A DNA stretch of 64,000 bases from Atriophallophorus winterbourni (GCA_013407085.1 JACCGJ010002676.1:62001-126000); one strand, 5' to 3'. Shown: positions 36,141 to 48,177, counted from the stretch's first letter. Numbers and translations: made by a program. Notes: generated by a model not told the origin, from the letters alone.

Positions 36141-36684
36141 ATTCTTTGTATTGTTGCACACTTCTATTCGTGTTGTGTTGTTGTTGTTGTTATTGCCGTC
36201 GATGACACACTGCTCTTGAACACTTCACACACCTATGTGTCTCAAATTTCATGGATTCGAAAAATGTAGCAACCATGTGCATCGCTTCAATGTAGAACCT
36301 TATCAGGTTCAAAATAGAGACACGAGTAGTTTTCCAATAAAAATATCAATAGCGAAAAGAGAGAAATATTGGCTACCATAAAGGAAATATATATTAATTG
36401 GTGCTCCCGCTCACAATCGTTGAATTGTTTTTTAATTTAGGAATATTCACTGTCCATGTTTGCATTTTCGTCACCAAATTTACATTTGAGATAACTTGAA
36501 TACGCTAGATCTCTATTATGCTTCCAGCACACAGAAAAGTAATGTAAACAATCTTTTATAGACCTCGTTATCGCGCACGATGATGGTTTCTTTAAAGTTT
36601 TTGAAAAGTTAGCATATAAGAATAATAATTTAAAGCATAATAAGAACTTAGCAATAAACAGTAAACAAAAAGTAACTTTAAAAA
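36141..36684. other. Non-satellite spacer
   Basis: AT-rich with a short TTG-rich run near 36172-36195. No feature recognised. Confidence 0.5.
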
Positions 36685-36870
36685 GATCATTTGTATGCAT
36701 TTCCATCACACCCACCCACGAGCAGATTCGAGCAGTTGTTCACTCATCAAGTAGGGACAGTATGTTCAGGATCTGCATGCTCCTTGAACAGTGGAAGAAT
36801 GGTAAACAATGCCAATTTTCATACACTGTCTACATTGTGTGTTCTCATATAACTGAACAGGTTGGTGGTA
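36685..36870 (-). repeat. Satellite unit in reverse orientation
   Basis: Begins AAAAAGATCATTTGTATGC (reverse of the usual 3' end). On the minus strand it includes CTGTCCCTACTTGATGAG and a degraded CGAATC where CGAAAC is expected. It faces the plus-strand array that starts about 10 bp further on, giving an inverted junction. Confidence 0.75.
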
Positions 36871-38004
36871 CAAACATATACATCAGTGTCATACAAGCGC
36901 AACTTGTTACCCATTCTCCCACTTTTTAAAGCGCATAATCATACTCTTTCTACATGATGATGGCAAACAACACAATATCGGTCGTGAGTTGAGTCTGATG
37001 GAAATGTATGCAAATGAGATTTTTTATTGTAATGGGTTCAAAGCCTGTCTACATGAGTGTTACCTAATGTGATTGAAGAGCTATGTTATCCAACAATGGC
37101 ACACAAGCGCAACTTGTTTATAATGCTTCCGCTGTTTCAGGCGTCCCTACTGTCACTACCTGATGAGTCCAAAAAGATCAAAACCGGTGGTGGGGTTTGT
37201 GTGTGATGAAAATGCATGCAAATGAGCTTTTTCTTCATGAACATTGGTTCAAAAATTGTCTACATCGTTGTAGGCTCATGTGATTGAATAGCTTTGTGGA
37301 AACAATGTTATCCTACAGTCGCATACAAGCGCAACTTGTTTATTATGCTTCCACTGTTTAAAACGCATGCGGATCCTCATCATACTTTCCCGACCTGACG
37401 AGTTCCAACACCACAAAAACTGCCATTTGGTGTGTGTTTAATGGAAATGCATGTATCTGTGCTTTTTTCCATGGTCATGTGTTCATTGTCTACATGAGTG
37501 TTTGGACATGTGAAAATACCGGTTTGTCCTGCCATCCTTAACCAACCACAGCGTACAAGCGCAACGTGCTTGTCATTCTTTCCACTGTTTCAGACGCATG
37601 TGGTACCAGCTATTACTGTTCGTACCTAATTAGTGCAAAACGGCACAAAACCGGTCGTTCAGCGTGTATGATGAACATGCATGCAAATGAGCTTTCTTGT
37701 TCATCGTCATGAGTTCAAATCCTGTCTACATGATTGCGGGTTCATGTGATTCAACAGATTGGTGTTTCCAAACTTGTTCTACAGAAGCATATATGCGCAA
37801 CTCGTTTACTATGCTTCCTCTGTTTCAAACGCATGTGTATCCTGATCCTACTGTCCATACCTGATGAGTGCAAAGAGCACAACCTGGAACTGGTTGTCTG
37901 TATGATGGAAATGCAAGCAAATGAGCATTTGTTCAATTGTCTTGGGCTTAAATATGTCCACATGGATGTGGGCTCATATGATTAGATAAGTTGGTCATAC
38001 CAAC

Positions 38005-38817
38005 TGTCAGCTTGAACCAGTAGATCATTTCACATATCTTGGTTCAAACATTGCGGATAACCTCTCGCTAGACACTGAGATTGATAAGCGGATTGGCAAA
38101 GCATCTGTCATTTTGTCCCGATTGAACTCTCGTGCTTGGCTAACCACAAGCTACCTGATTATGATATACAGCGCGTGCGTACTAAAAGCTTCACTGTATG
38201 GCAGTGAAACCTGGACCACCCACGCAAGACACGAACGGAGGCTGAATGCTTTCCATCTAGGAAGTATCGTCGTACCTTGAACGTATCGTGGATGGACAGA
38301 GTTACTACTGCTAAAGTGATTTCAAAGCTGTTCTAGAGAGTATGCTCAACCTATTACGACAGCGCCGCATGCGGTGCTTTGGTCATGTCTACAGAATGAA
38401 AAATGGTCGTATTCCGAAAGATCTACTCTATGGTGAGTTGCAATTAGGAAGTCGACAATTGGGCAAACCGCACTTGCGTTACAAACGCGTTTTCAAAAGA
38501 GATATAAAAACTTTTGGCATTGACCTTGCGATTTGGAAAGAACGTTCTCTTGACAGCATACATTGGAGGCACTGTGTAAAGCGTCGTCTGCAAGCTGGGG
38601 AGGAGCAGATACAGCTCTTGTCTGCTGAATGTAGATCTCGCAGCCGGCGTGCAATTGACGTCCTACAATCGAGTTCTGACTATTGTTGCAAGCGCTGCGG
38701 GAGAGGTTGTTCCTCCTGAATCGAACAGATTAGTCATTTAGAAAGCTATAGAACTTGGAAATTCATGCGAATGTGATGTACATCCATGGTAGACATCGAC
38801 CGAAGGAGGACAACAAC
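38005..38817 (+). mobile_element. RTE-like 3' fragment inserted in the satellite
   Basis: Similar to 34807-35630 of the neighbouring RTE copy. It begins within the reverse transcriptase C-terminal region (TGTCAGCTTGAACCAG) and includes TYL-like, GSETWTTHARHERRLNAFHL and RMRCFGHVYRMKNGRIPKDL blocks, then the CKRCGRGCSS finger. It ends in AAC-rich repeats. ACCAAC occurs on both sides (37999-38004 and 38818-38823), and the satellite resumes in phase, so this is a clean 5'-truncated insertion. Several frameshifts are present, so it is not coding. Confidence 0.88.
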
Positions 38818-38897
38818 ACCAACCTCATTCAACAGAGGCATACAAGCGTAGCTTGTTTACCATTCTTCCATTGTTTAATTCGCAAGCGGATCCGGGA

Positions 38898-39058
38898 CAT
38901 TCTGTTTCTACCTCAAGATTCAAGATTCAAGATTCAAGAATTTATGGTCACAAAAAGCACATAGCTTCACAATTACCATATCATAGTAAATTGTGAAGCT
39001 ATGTGCTTTTTGTGACCATAAATTCTTGAATCTTGAATCTTGAGGTAGAAACAGAATG
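38898..39058. repeat. Perfect inverted repeat made of CR1 3' tails
   Basis: The left arm (38898-38974, 77 nt) and right arm (38989-39058, 70 nt) are complementary throughout, except that the left has one extra heptamer ATTCAAG. The loop is 14 nt. The inner part equals the CR1 tail (ACCATAAATTCTTGAATC and its inverse). The outer 16-18 nt (ATTCTGTTTCTACCTC and its inverse) are satellite sequence, so host DNA was also copied in inverted form. Confidence 0.92.
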
Positions 39059-39475
39059 AGTTCAAGCAGCACAAAACCGGTCGTTGTGTTTTTGTACGAT
39101 GGAAATGCATGCAAATAAGATTTTGCTCATGGTCATCGCTTCAAACAATGTCTACATGAGTACAAGCTCATGTGATTGAACATTTTGGTCGTACCAACCT
39201 TATGCAACTTTGGCATACAAGCGCAACTTTGTTTACCATGCTTTCACTGTTCCAAGCGCATGCGGATCTTGATTCCACTCTCTTCATCTGTTGAGTGCAA
39301 ACTACACAAAACCGGTTGTTTGCTATGTATGTAATGGAAATGCATGCAAATGAGCTTTTCTCCATGTTCATGGGTTCAAACCCTGTCTACATGTGTGTAT
39401 GCACAAGTGATTGAATAAGTTGTCCGTACCAACCTTAACCAACAGTGGCATAGAAGATCAAGTCAACCTTAAGTT

Positions 39476-41291
39476 TGTTAACTAACCACAGTTGGAAATA
39501 TACGGTAAACCGATGAGTTTGAAACTAATATTACTGTGATTTCATGGTTTAGAATGTATGATAAATTGACTGGTTTAGTATTCTAAAACTCGAACGTTCT
39601 GAATTCGCTTTATGTCAAATGTAATTCTATTTTCTACTCTGCCTTAGCTATAGAGAACTTAGATATTGCATTCAAAATGTTGTTTTGCAAAAACATTTAT
39701 CATATATATTTTGTTTACTTAATTATATATATTCATTTTCTAAAATCGATCCAATTAATATTAGAATTAAATTCAAGTTTATCTCCACAATTCGCTTAAC
39801 CTAAGTAAGAGAGCCTTCGATGGATTCGCGAAGGTTTATATGGTCTATACGATAGACATTAGACTAACTAATAGCTGTTCAGTTTAGAATAATTCTGAAA
39901 TTAAATTTTTGCATCGGATCACTAACCGCATATTGGTTTACACTAATTGACACCAGATATATTTCCTGCTGTTTGCGCATTTAATCGTGTTATTATAACG
40001 AATTATTTTTCGTATATTTCGAACTTCTCATTGGAAAAATGATCGCTGCAATAACTACGACATCATGTGAAAGATTAATTTTAATCGTGAAGAACATTTT
40101 TGTTCTCACAAACCCACTATATGTTTATACATTACAAGATATCCAGCGGTTCACTTATAGGCATTCTGTAGCCACGTGTTTAGAAGTACCGATCGTTTGA
40201 ACAGCAGATTCAATAAAAATCTCTCGATTTCCGTCACAAAAACCACAAACTGCTAAACTAAAATGTAATTATCTTTAGAGATTAACAATTAAATTTAGTT
40301 GCATCAACGCCTGTTCAAACAATTTCGAGCAGTTGTAACCGCTTATCACACGGTAAACATATCCGTGCGGCCGTACCAATAGATTGAACAAATTACAAAC
40401 CGGCAGTTTGTGATCACTTATAATCATGCACAGAAATATCAAGAACAGTCCTCATTTTGTTTACACAGTAAAATAGGTGATGTTCTTTTGGTGAAATTAC
40501 GCAATGGAGTATATTCAAATTACGAACTATTTCATTTTAAACGAAATTTCACAGAGATAATAAAAAAACAGGAATTCGGTAATTCGTTGCCTTTATTCAC
40601 GTACTTTTGTAGCGTAGTGTTTAAAATTAAATTAATGATTCTAAACTCCGTACAAGTCAAAATGTAAGAAAATAAAGATCTAAATTCCGAATTTGAATTA
40701 GAAAAACGATCTTGAACAAAAACGGAATTCTACTTTTACAAAACCACATTTGAATCGAACGCACTTTTGTCGCTTTCATTGGAGTAGAAATGATGAAGTT
40801 ATCCACTTTTTTATGCTCAAACATAATTCACTTGAATTGAATGGATAATCAAGCACAGATGTTTAATTCTCAATCAAGCATCACCGTTTGGCTGTCCTCT
40901 AATCACTTGGGATACTTAATGAAAAATTATATGTCTTCAAAATTTATTCATTTCCGCTTCAAATGAATTGATTTGTACAAGCTCAACTTATTTGGGATGC
41001 AAAAAGAAAATTACGGTGCCCCCATTCGCATTTTTACCTAATTGAATTCCCGATATATATTTTCTTCCAAATACCTTACTATATAGAAGGAATTCTTACT
41101 TTACTAATATTTCTCAATTGAATGAATGTAGTGTAAGATCGTCATATCCTCACTAAATGCTGTCTCTTTAACTTACACGTGTAATTTCAAATTATGCATT
41201 TATGAATAGGTGTATGATCGACAACCGATAATTATAAGACCAGAATTTTACAAGAAATTCATGATCTGTTGAATGTTTTTTTATTAGAATT
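39476..41291. other. Non-coding AT-rich DNA, nothing recognised
   Basis: No supported feature in 1.8 kb. Confidence 0.5.
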
Positions 41292-41602
41292 ATTGACATT
41301 TGCATGTACTTCCGTCACACACACCACGACCGATTTCTTGCATGCAAATAAGCTTTTAAATTCATGGCCATGGGTTTAAAGTCTGTCCACATGAGTGTGG
41401 GCTCTTGTGATTGAACAGGCTGGTCGTACCGACCCTATCTAACAGTGGCATACGAGCACAACTTGTTTGCTATTCTTCCACTGTTTCAAGTGCATGCATA
41501 TCCTGATCCTACTGTCCATACATGATGAGCGCAAACAGCACTAAACTGGTCGTGCATTGTGTGTGTGACGTAAATTCATGCAAATTTGCTCTTTTTTATT
41601 GA
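41292..41602. repeat. Satellite: short reverse piece joined head-to-head to a forward unit
   Basis: 41292-41337 is minus-strand satellite (GCATGTACTTCCGTCACACA, then ACCACGACCGATTTC). From 41338 a full plus-strand unit follows, with CATACATGATGAGCGCAAAC (41517-41536), CACTAAACTGGTCGTG and a 3' end CATGCAAATTTGCTC plus T-run. The junction lies at the second-box sequence of the reverse piece. Confidence 0.78.
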
Positions 41603-42207
41603 CACACCATGTTTGTTATTAGTAAGCTAATAATGCGTTCGAATCCCCCTAAATCGATAATGTTAACACCAAGCTTTTGACACGGAGTATTTGTCAAATC
41701 ATTTTAAAGAAATTAAGTATTTCCAAAGTGTGAATAGATTCGATCGACTTACATAACAAAATGTAGAATAAATGGACACAAACGTTCACGTTTACTGATA
41801 AAACGATACAAATGGCTAGATCTCAAACAACACACTGTTTGCCAGATGAGTTTTATAATTCCAATCTCACTGCTATGAGTGATAACCATTAGTATTAATC
41901 CACGATATTTCGTTTATTTTCGCACGTTAAAATCCATTTTTTCCTTTTTTATATAACATGAAGCATTACAGCTAAATCTGATCAAGATCGAATGCTATCT
42001 ACTAAAATGTGTTTCCTGTCTGTTTCAGGATAAATCATTAGGAACAAAAATGTTGTGGCTGAATGCTAGCCTATACTGCTTGTTCATTATTCCAACCAAA
42101 GTTCGTTAATAGCAACATCTATTTTACCGAATGGACCAGTTGCCACCAATCTAAAATCGGTGGTTTATATGTTGCTCGTGCAAAGTTTATGGTAATAAAA
42201 TACATTC
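41603..42207. other. Non-coding DNA, nothing recognised
   Basis: No supported feature. Confidence 0.5.
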
Positions 42208-42500
42208 GAACGATGATGCTCATTCGTATGCATGTTCATCACACACACCCTACGACCAGTTTCCTTCTGTTTGCACTCATCATGTAAGAACAGTAGAATA
42301 AAGACTTGAAGAATGGTAAACAAATTTCGCATTTATGCCTCTGTTGGATAAGGCTGGTACGACCAACATGTCCAATTATATGTGCCCAAACACGTGTAAA
42401 TAGGGTTTTATCCCATGTTCATGGAAAAAATGTTAATTTACAAGCATTTCCATCACACATATATATCACAACCGATTTCATGCTGTTTGCATTCCATTAT
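42208..42500 (-). repeat. Satellite copy, about 1.2 units, reverse orientation
   Basis: The minus strand gives ATGATGAGTGCAAACAGAAG then GAAACTGGTCGTAGGG (42250-42285 region), so the GAAAC box is present but the first core base is A and stem II is weakened. A second partial copy of the core region lies near 42455-42495 (GCAAACAGCATGAAATCGG). Confidence 0.78.
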
Positions 42501-44400
42501 ATGTTTTCCTTACTCAAATTTTCCTTCAATCTAAAATAATTATATATAGTGTTGATACTTAATTATTTATATTTATTGCAATTTCAGCTCTCATTCCTCG
42601 TGGTAATCTAGTGACAAAATTGGATGGTCAACCCTTGAGAAATCTTATTTAAGAAGATATTACCGGAACAAAATTGGTGTTTATTGGATTACGGCAAACA
42701 TTCTCAGGAGCCTCCAAAAGAGTTTAAATATCTTGTACACTGTCAGCATACACCAAGCTGTGTATTACGCTTGTAATTCACATAGTATCCGATGATATCA
42801 CAATCAATTGTAAAATTCTACAATAATGACATTATCGTTAACCGTGAAAATTTTGATGATCTAATTGACGTTGTTATCCATATTGAATACGTTAAAAATA
42901 TTTTGATGCGAGATTAATATAACTATATTATACGATTTTGCAAATGTGTCAGTCCTTTTGTGTTTTTGCAGTGCGATGGTACGTCAATTAACTGAACGAT
43001 TGCCTGAAATACCATAGTCACAAAATTGATTGACCACAAACAATTTTGTGAGTATGATGCGACGACCAGCAAGGGATTAGTTAATACCTTGACTGGGAAC
43101 TACAAAGTTTCATGTGTTTTATAACCAGGGTTATGAGATCTCAAAGTGATTAAGGGCATACCCGTTCAATTTTTGAAGCATGCTTCAGTTTTACACTAAA
43201 TGTTATTATTGTTCTCATTCGAGTATTCGGAAAGGTACTCGAGATGATTTGTTGTGGAATCATATAAAATGAGCGTATTTATTATTCTTTCCGGAAATCG
43301 CTCTCCTAATTCTACATTCTCAGTACAAAACATGCTCAATAATAAATTATTTTTGTTACTAACGTCTTGTCAGCACGAATTATTAATTCTCATAACTACT
43401 ATCACCTATCCTGCAGACATGTCTTACAGTTACATCACCGTAAACACAATTTATTGCGTGATAACCAATTGATTGCAAAACAATTTGTTATATTCTAGCG
43501 ATACGTGAGACCATAGGTACTTCAAATGTGTTTAGATGCGATTTAGATAAAATATTAAAAATTCAAAAATGCGTATCAACAAAGTATTCAATATGTTTAT
43601 CGTTCCAAGTTCATTCAGGACGAAAATAACGGAGAATAAATGTAAAAATGTCTCTAAAATCAATAATTTGCAGTAGCTAGATAACTGTAATTGTATAACT
43701 GTAGGTATAATATATTTATAACTTTTTGACGTAAAAAATTGAACTAGTTATACAGAAATACAGAATTTGATGTTTTTTGTCACGTATTCACATGTGATGA
43801 GAAAATCAAGGAAGGCTGAATAAAACAAGTGCTGGAAATATTCTAATACCGCAGTTTATTCAAATTCAACAAAGAGCTGCCTTTTCTTTAATTAACATTG
43901 GCAACATTGATTTTCCGAGCATCTGCTCTTCCAGAGTTTTTAGCAAAACTACATCGTGTATAATTATAGTCTCACTACAAATGCGTTTATTTATCATTGT
44001 TTTTCACGCTTATGGTTTAGAGCAAAATGCGGAACATGGAACGGAATGTGCGTAACGAAAGATGTCTTTTATTTTGATCACAATAAATTGTATATTGCTG
44101 AGATTCGAGATATTATAAATTTATTCTTTTTGAAATATATCTCAATGCGATGTGTATAAAGAAGAATCAGTTTACACTTAATAAAATGTTTAGGATTAAA
44201 CAAAAGCATTACGAGAAAATACGAGAAAATTGGATTTAAAAGCATGTACCTCTTAATCTTTGGAGTCTGTCTTTATTTGGCAAGATATAGATAGATTACA
44301 TGTATTTAAGAGTAAACAAGTCTATCGATTGTTTTCGAACAAATTTGTTCATAATATGATAAAAGATACAGAATTTACAAAAATATAAAACCAAACTCAG
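42501..44400. other. Non-coding AT-rich DNA, nothing firmly recognised
   Basis: A polypyrimidine-AG with an open stretch near 42570-42650 was considered as an exon, but a stop follows quickly. Nothing else seen. Confidence 0.45.
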
Positions 44401-44548
44401 GAAAAGGTTGAATTGTTGCAGCACAGCACCCAGGAGAGTTTTGAAAACGTCTTAAAGCCGAAAACGTTCACACGAATGCCCCATTAGCGAAAGTTGCCTC
44501 GAAAGGAATTTCTCTTAGTGTTATCTGCCAGAGTCGACTGAGACGTTA

Positions 44549-45256
44549 TTGTCGAATAGACACCAGAATGATTTGGTCGAATGGTTGAAACTGTTCACTC
44601 GCATGAATCTCAAAGCGATCCACCCGGTTTCGTTGATTCGCTTGAGTCGTCCTCCCAAAGCGCTACACCAAGATGAGCCGTGGTTGCTCAAGGTAGTCGT
44701 GCAAAATTATAAGGATTTAGAAGATGTACTTCTGTCGACATGCTTGTTACGGAGCGGCATGGAAAATATATCTCGTGTATTTGTTGATGTGCCCTGGTCG
44801 CAGCACGCAAATTCGCCACCGAAAGGTAACCAAAAGAAAACAAACGATCGCAATAAGCGCACACTTATTCTTTTAAATGTCCAAGAAGATGCCACCGGCT
44901 CAGATAAAAAGTGTAAATCCAACCACGACCTACAACAGTGGAGCTTCATTAGTAATGCTATCCAAACCACCAACGTACCGGTTATCGATACGTTTCGAAT
45001 CCCGGAGTCATCGAATTACGAAGGTGATGGTCCACTACCCCTCAAACTGACACTTTTGACCACCACTATGGTGAACACCGTGTTCAACAATTGGAACCAT
45101 TTTCAATACAAAGTTTCACGAGAGATCAAAATTATCAGAAAACACCTGAAAACCGACTCTGTCGTGGAAGTTGCCGGACCTGTTGGTACTGAGCACAGTG
45201 ATGCAGGGAATACTGCTCCACAAAACGGAAGTCAACCGAATCTACCGGTGATGTAA
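44549..45256 (+). pseudogene. CR1-like element ORF1 (RNA-binding-type protein)
   Basis: An open frame of 235 codons lies immediately upstream of, and in the same orientation as, the endonuclease and reverse transcriptase at 45271-47880. Two blocks look structured. Residues about 45-90 include PWLLKVVVQNYKDLEDVLLS. Residues about 105-190 include RTLILLNVQEDATG, NAIQTTNVPVIDTFRIPES and LPLKLTLLTTTMVNTVFNNW. The second recalls the degenerate RNA-recognition fold of LINE ORF1 proteins. In the family ORF1 binds element RNA. The start may lie further upstream, since degenerate coding-like DNA extends toward 44400. Unlike ORF2 it has no internal stop. Confidence 0.6.
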
Positions 45257-45270
45257 TTTACCCACCATCT

Positions 45271-48165
45271 TTGACACGTACTCAAATTACCTGCTCAAAT
45301 ACTCATCATCCATCACTTTTATCAAGATCAAACATCAAATGTTTGTACACCAACGCACAATGCTTGATAAATAAGTTACCTGAACTAATCGAGCTTCGTC
45401 AAAAATATTCACTACTCCTGATAGCCGTAACGGAAACCACGTTCAATCAGCGATTAGTTGAGGAGGGAATTTTTATTCCAAACATGTTTATTTTTCATCG
45501 TACTCGAATGGACGTGGAGAAGGAGGTGTTGCTATTTACTATGATCAACACCTCACGTTCAGAGAAATCACTGATAATGATTTCATACTGGAAGATACAC
45601 TTTGGTATTCACTTCAAATAGCAACAGGTGAAAACTATGTTGTTGTTGTGATTTACCAACCACCGTCAGCAGACGAAGCATACAAACTAGTTTAATTGAG
45701 GAAACTCAGCTGGTTGTTTCTAGATATAAAAACAACATTTCGATCATTGGTGAATTTATTCTGCCTAATTTACTAAAAAGCGAGATTCCGCCGGTGAAAT
45801 CTCTTGATCATCTATTCTACAAAATGTTTAACGAAATCTCAAGCAGCACTCGCTTCAGAGGCACAAACACACCGTCCATTCTCGATCTTCTTCCGAATAG
45901 CGAGGAAAATGTCATCAAGGATATCTGCTATGAAGCACCTCTTGGAAAGAGTGATGATGTAGTCATTGTTTTCGACTATATATCTGAATCGAAAAAAGCA
46001 AGTGATTCTGAGAAATTGATAAGAAAAATCGATACGGTTGCATTATCAATGTCTCTTCAATAAATCACCGACTGGGCACCGATTAACACTGATGTCCAAC
46101 GATGCTGGTCATCGATACGTCAGAAATAGAACTCCACTCAAAATATATTTCAAACAACTAAAAAAGTATTCAGATTCATGATTCGGAGTCGAACACGGAA
46201 ATGGATAAAGATGAGAAACTGTGCGTGGAGAAGCCATATACTGCAGTCAACACCTGAATCTTGTGAATCTTACCGTTTGTTGAGAAACAAAGTTACTAAA
46301 CTTGTCCAGGAGGATAAAGAAAAGTATCAAATTAATCTGATGGATAAAATTGAACGAAATCCGAAGCTCCTCTTTCGGATCGTGAACAGAAAGGCCAGGG
46401 TGAAGCAAGGTGTTTCCGCTTTACTTACAACGACTGGAACTACATCTACAGCTCTCGAAGCCGTTAACGAACTCGCTCAATTTTACTCTTAAGTGTGCTA
46501 CCCTAACGAGCGCGTATCTTACGATATACCTGCATTCAGATTGCATAATACAATACACGACATCGTTGTGAAACCCTAGAGTCTCCTCGTAAAGCTACTC
46601 GGGTTAAATACAAAGCATCCCCGGTTGCTGATGAAAAAACACCATTCATCCTGAAGCAATGCGCCCATGCTCTATTCTCACCACTCTCTGACCTTTTCAA
46701 CCTGTCCTTGAGTTGTAGCACGGTTGCTAATGACTAGAAAAAAGTGGATTAATCACTCCGATATACAAAGGAGGGAACCGATATGATGTGTCTAACTACA
46801 GACCAGTCACGTTGTTGCTGGTGGTCTCTAAAGTTCTTGAAAGACTTGTAGCTGACGAACTAATTAAACAGGACAAGACACTCCTGTCTCACCAATCTTC
46901 TCATAACTCTCGATAATTGGACTCTAGCCGTCGACGATGGATGGCCGATCCATGCTTGTTATTTGAACATGTCTAAAGCTTTTGACCGTGTTAATCACAG
47001 CATACCGCTACAAAAATTGGAGCAGCTCGGGGTGTGCGGCAGACTATTGGTCTGGATAAAGGATTACTTGACTGATAGAGTTATAAGGGTTAGAGTTGAA
47101 TGGGCACTATCCAGCCCAGTAGAAGTTACAAGTGGCGTACATCAAGGCTCAGTCTTGGGGCCAATACTCTTCCTCGTGTACGCGAACGATATAACCGAAA
47201 TCGTACGCAGCAAAATCATTTTATTTGAGGATGACATCAAAGTCTGGACTAGCATACGCACCATAGAAGATTGCCAAATTCTCCAAAAAGATCTCGAAGC
47301 ACTTCATAATTGGTCCTTGCGGAATTGCCTTTCATTCAACATCCAAAAATGTAAAATTTTAAACGTCGGTAAATCATTCGAATTCACATACTCTCTGGGA
47401 TCTCAACAACTTTCATGGGTTACTGAAGAGAAAGACCTGGGCGTGTGGATTAGCAGTAACTTGAAGTCTTCACGGCAGTGTTCTGTTGTATACAAAAAGT
47501 CCTGCTAAAGCTAAGGATTGCTCAGAAGGATCTTTGGTTGTTTCTCAAAGCAGATACTCCCACGTATAATTAACATCTATATCAGACGAACAATTAAGTA
47601 TGCTGTTCAAGCATGGTCCCCATGGTTACAAAAGGACATGACCTTGCTGAAACGGGTATACCACCGCGCTACAAAACTTGTGACCGAGCTATACAACAGG
47701 CCATACGAGGAGCAGATTGCAACTCTAAACCTCTTTGACTTTTAGTACCGTCGTCTCAGGGGTGACTTGATCCTGCTTTTCAACATTATGCATACAGTGG
47801 ATCACCCACTTGAACACCTTTTCATTGGCAAGAATCACGTGGTAGCAGATCGCGGGGCTAAAAGTTAATTATTCCACAGTTCAGATCAAATTGTCGAAAG
47901 TTTTTTTTGCTGTCAGAGTTTGTTTTATATAGAAGTCCCTGCCCCCACATATCATTTGCGCAACAAGCCTGAACATGTTTAAGGCTGAACTTGACAAGTA
48001 TATGTTGACCAAATCCAACCTTGCACCTGAATGCACGTGTTGACTTTCTATATGGATAAAACATTTGCGTTGTTTTTATGAATTCCCTATATTTTCAATC
48101 TGCGGTTACTGTAAAGTCTTTACTTTTTGGACCATTAAAACTTTGAACTACTTTGAATTACTTTG
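45271..48165 (+). pseudogene. CR1-like element ORF2 (endonuclease and reverse transcriptase) and 3' end
   Basis: The endonuclease starts at about 45310 (SNIKCLYTNAQCLINKLPEL, AVTETTFNQ). It is broken by a frameshift near 45520 (VVVVIYQPPSADEAYKLV follows at about 45640) and recognisable to about 46060. The linker continues at 46178-46492. The early reverse transcriptase is badly degraded (46536-46950). An open part at 46963-47508 has MSKAFDRVNHSIPLQKL, SGVHQGSVLGPILFLVY and LFEDDIKVW, where the usual FADD is FEDD. The C-terminal end follows at 47518-47745 (AVQAWSPWLQKDMTLLKRVY) and degrades by 47880. The 3' end near 48130-48165 has short TACTTTGAAT-like repeats. Many stops and frameshifts: an old, nearly full-length copy. 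Confidence 0.9.
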
Positions 48166-48177
48166 AATATAACGACT

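Larger units (their letters stand above)
36880..39475 (+). repeat. 234-bp satellite array with hammerhead-like unit
   Basis: About seven plus-strand units. The anchor ATGCATG-type motif recurs at 37004, 37212, 37447, 37677, 37911, 39105 and 39340, giving spacings of 208, 235, 230, 234 and 235 where uninterrupted. The 37911-39105 gap holds the RTE fragment (38005-38817) and the inverted repeat (38898-39058). Each unit has a CTGATGAG-like box (37160, 37395, 37626, 37861, 39288), then GTGC-loop-GCAC-like and AAAACCGGTC-like sequence. The consensus over all copies in the window matches a hammerhead with stem II GTGC/GCAC, but array units have AAAAC where catalysis needs GAAAC. No protein is encoded. 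Confidence 0.88.

Noticed and set aside
37450..37550. RNA polymerase III promoter in the satellite (GGTTCAAACC resembles a B box, GAGC plus T-run resembles a terminator)
   Set aside because: No A box was found at the right distance, and the B-box-like sequence comes just after the T-run and not before it. The case is too weak to annotate.
36880..39475. CRISPR array
   Set aside because: Repeats of about 234 bp without unique spacers, in animal DNA: a satellite.
42570..42660. Possible exon after a TTTCAG acceptor
   Set aside because: The open stretch ends after about 20 codons, and no donor or poly(A) signal supports it.
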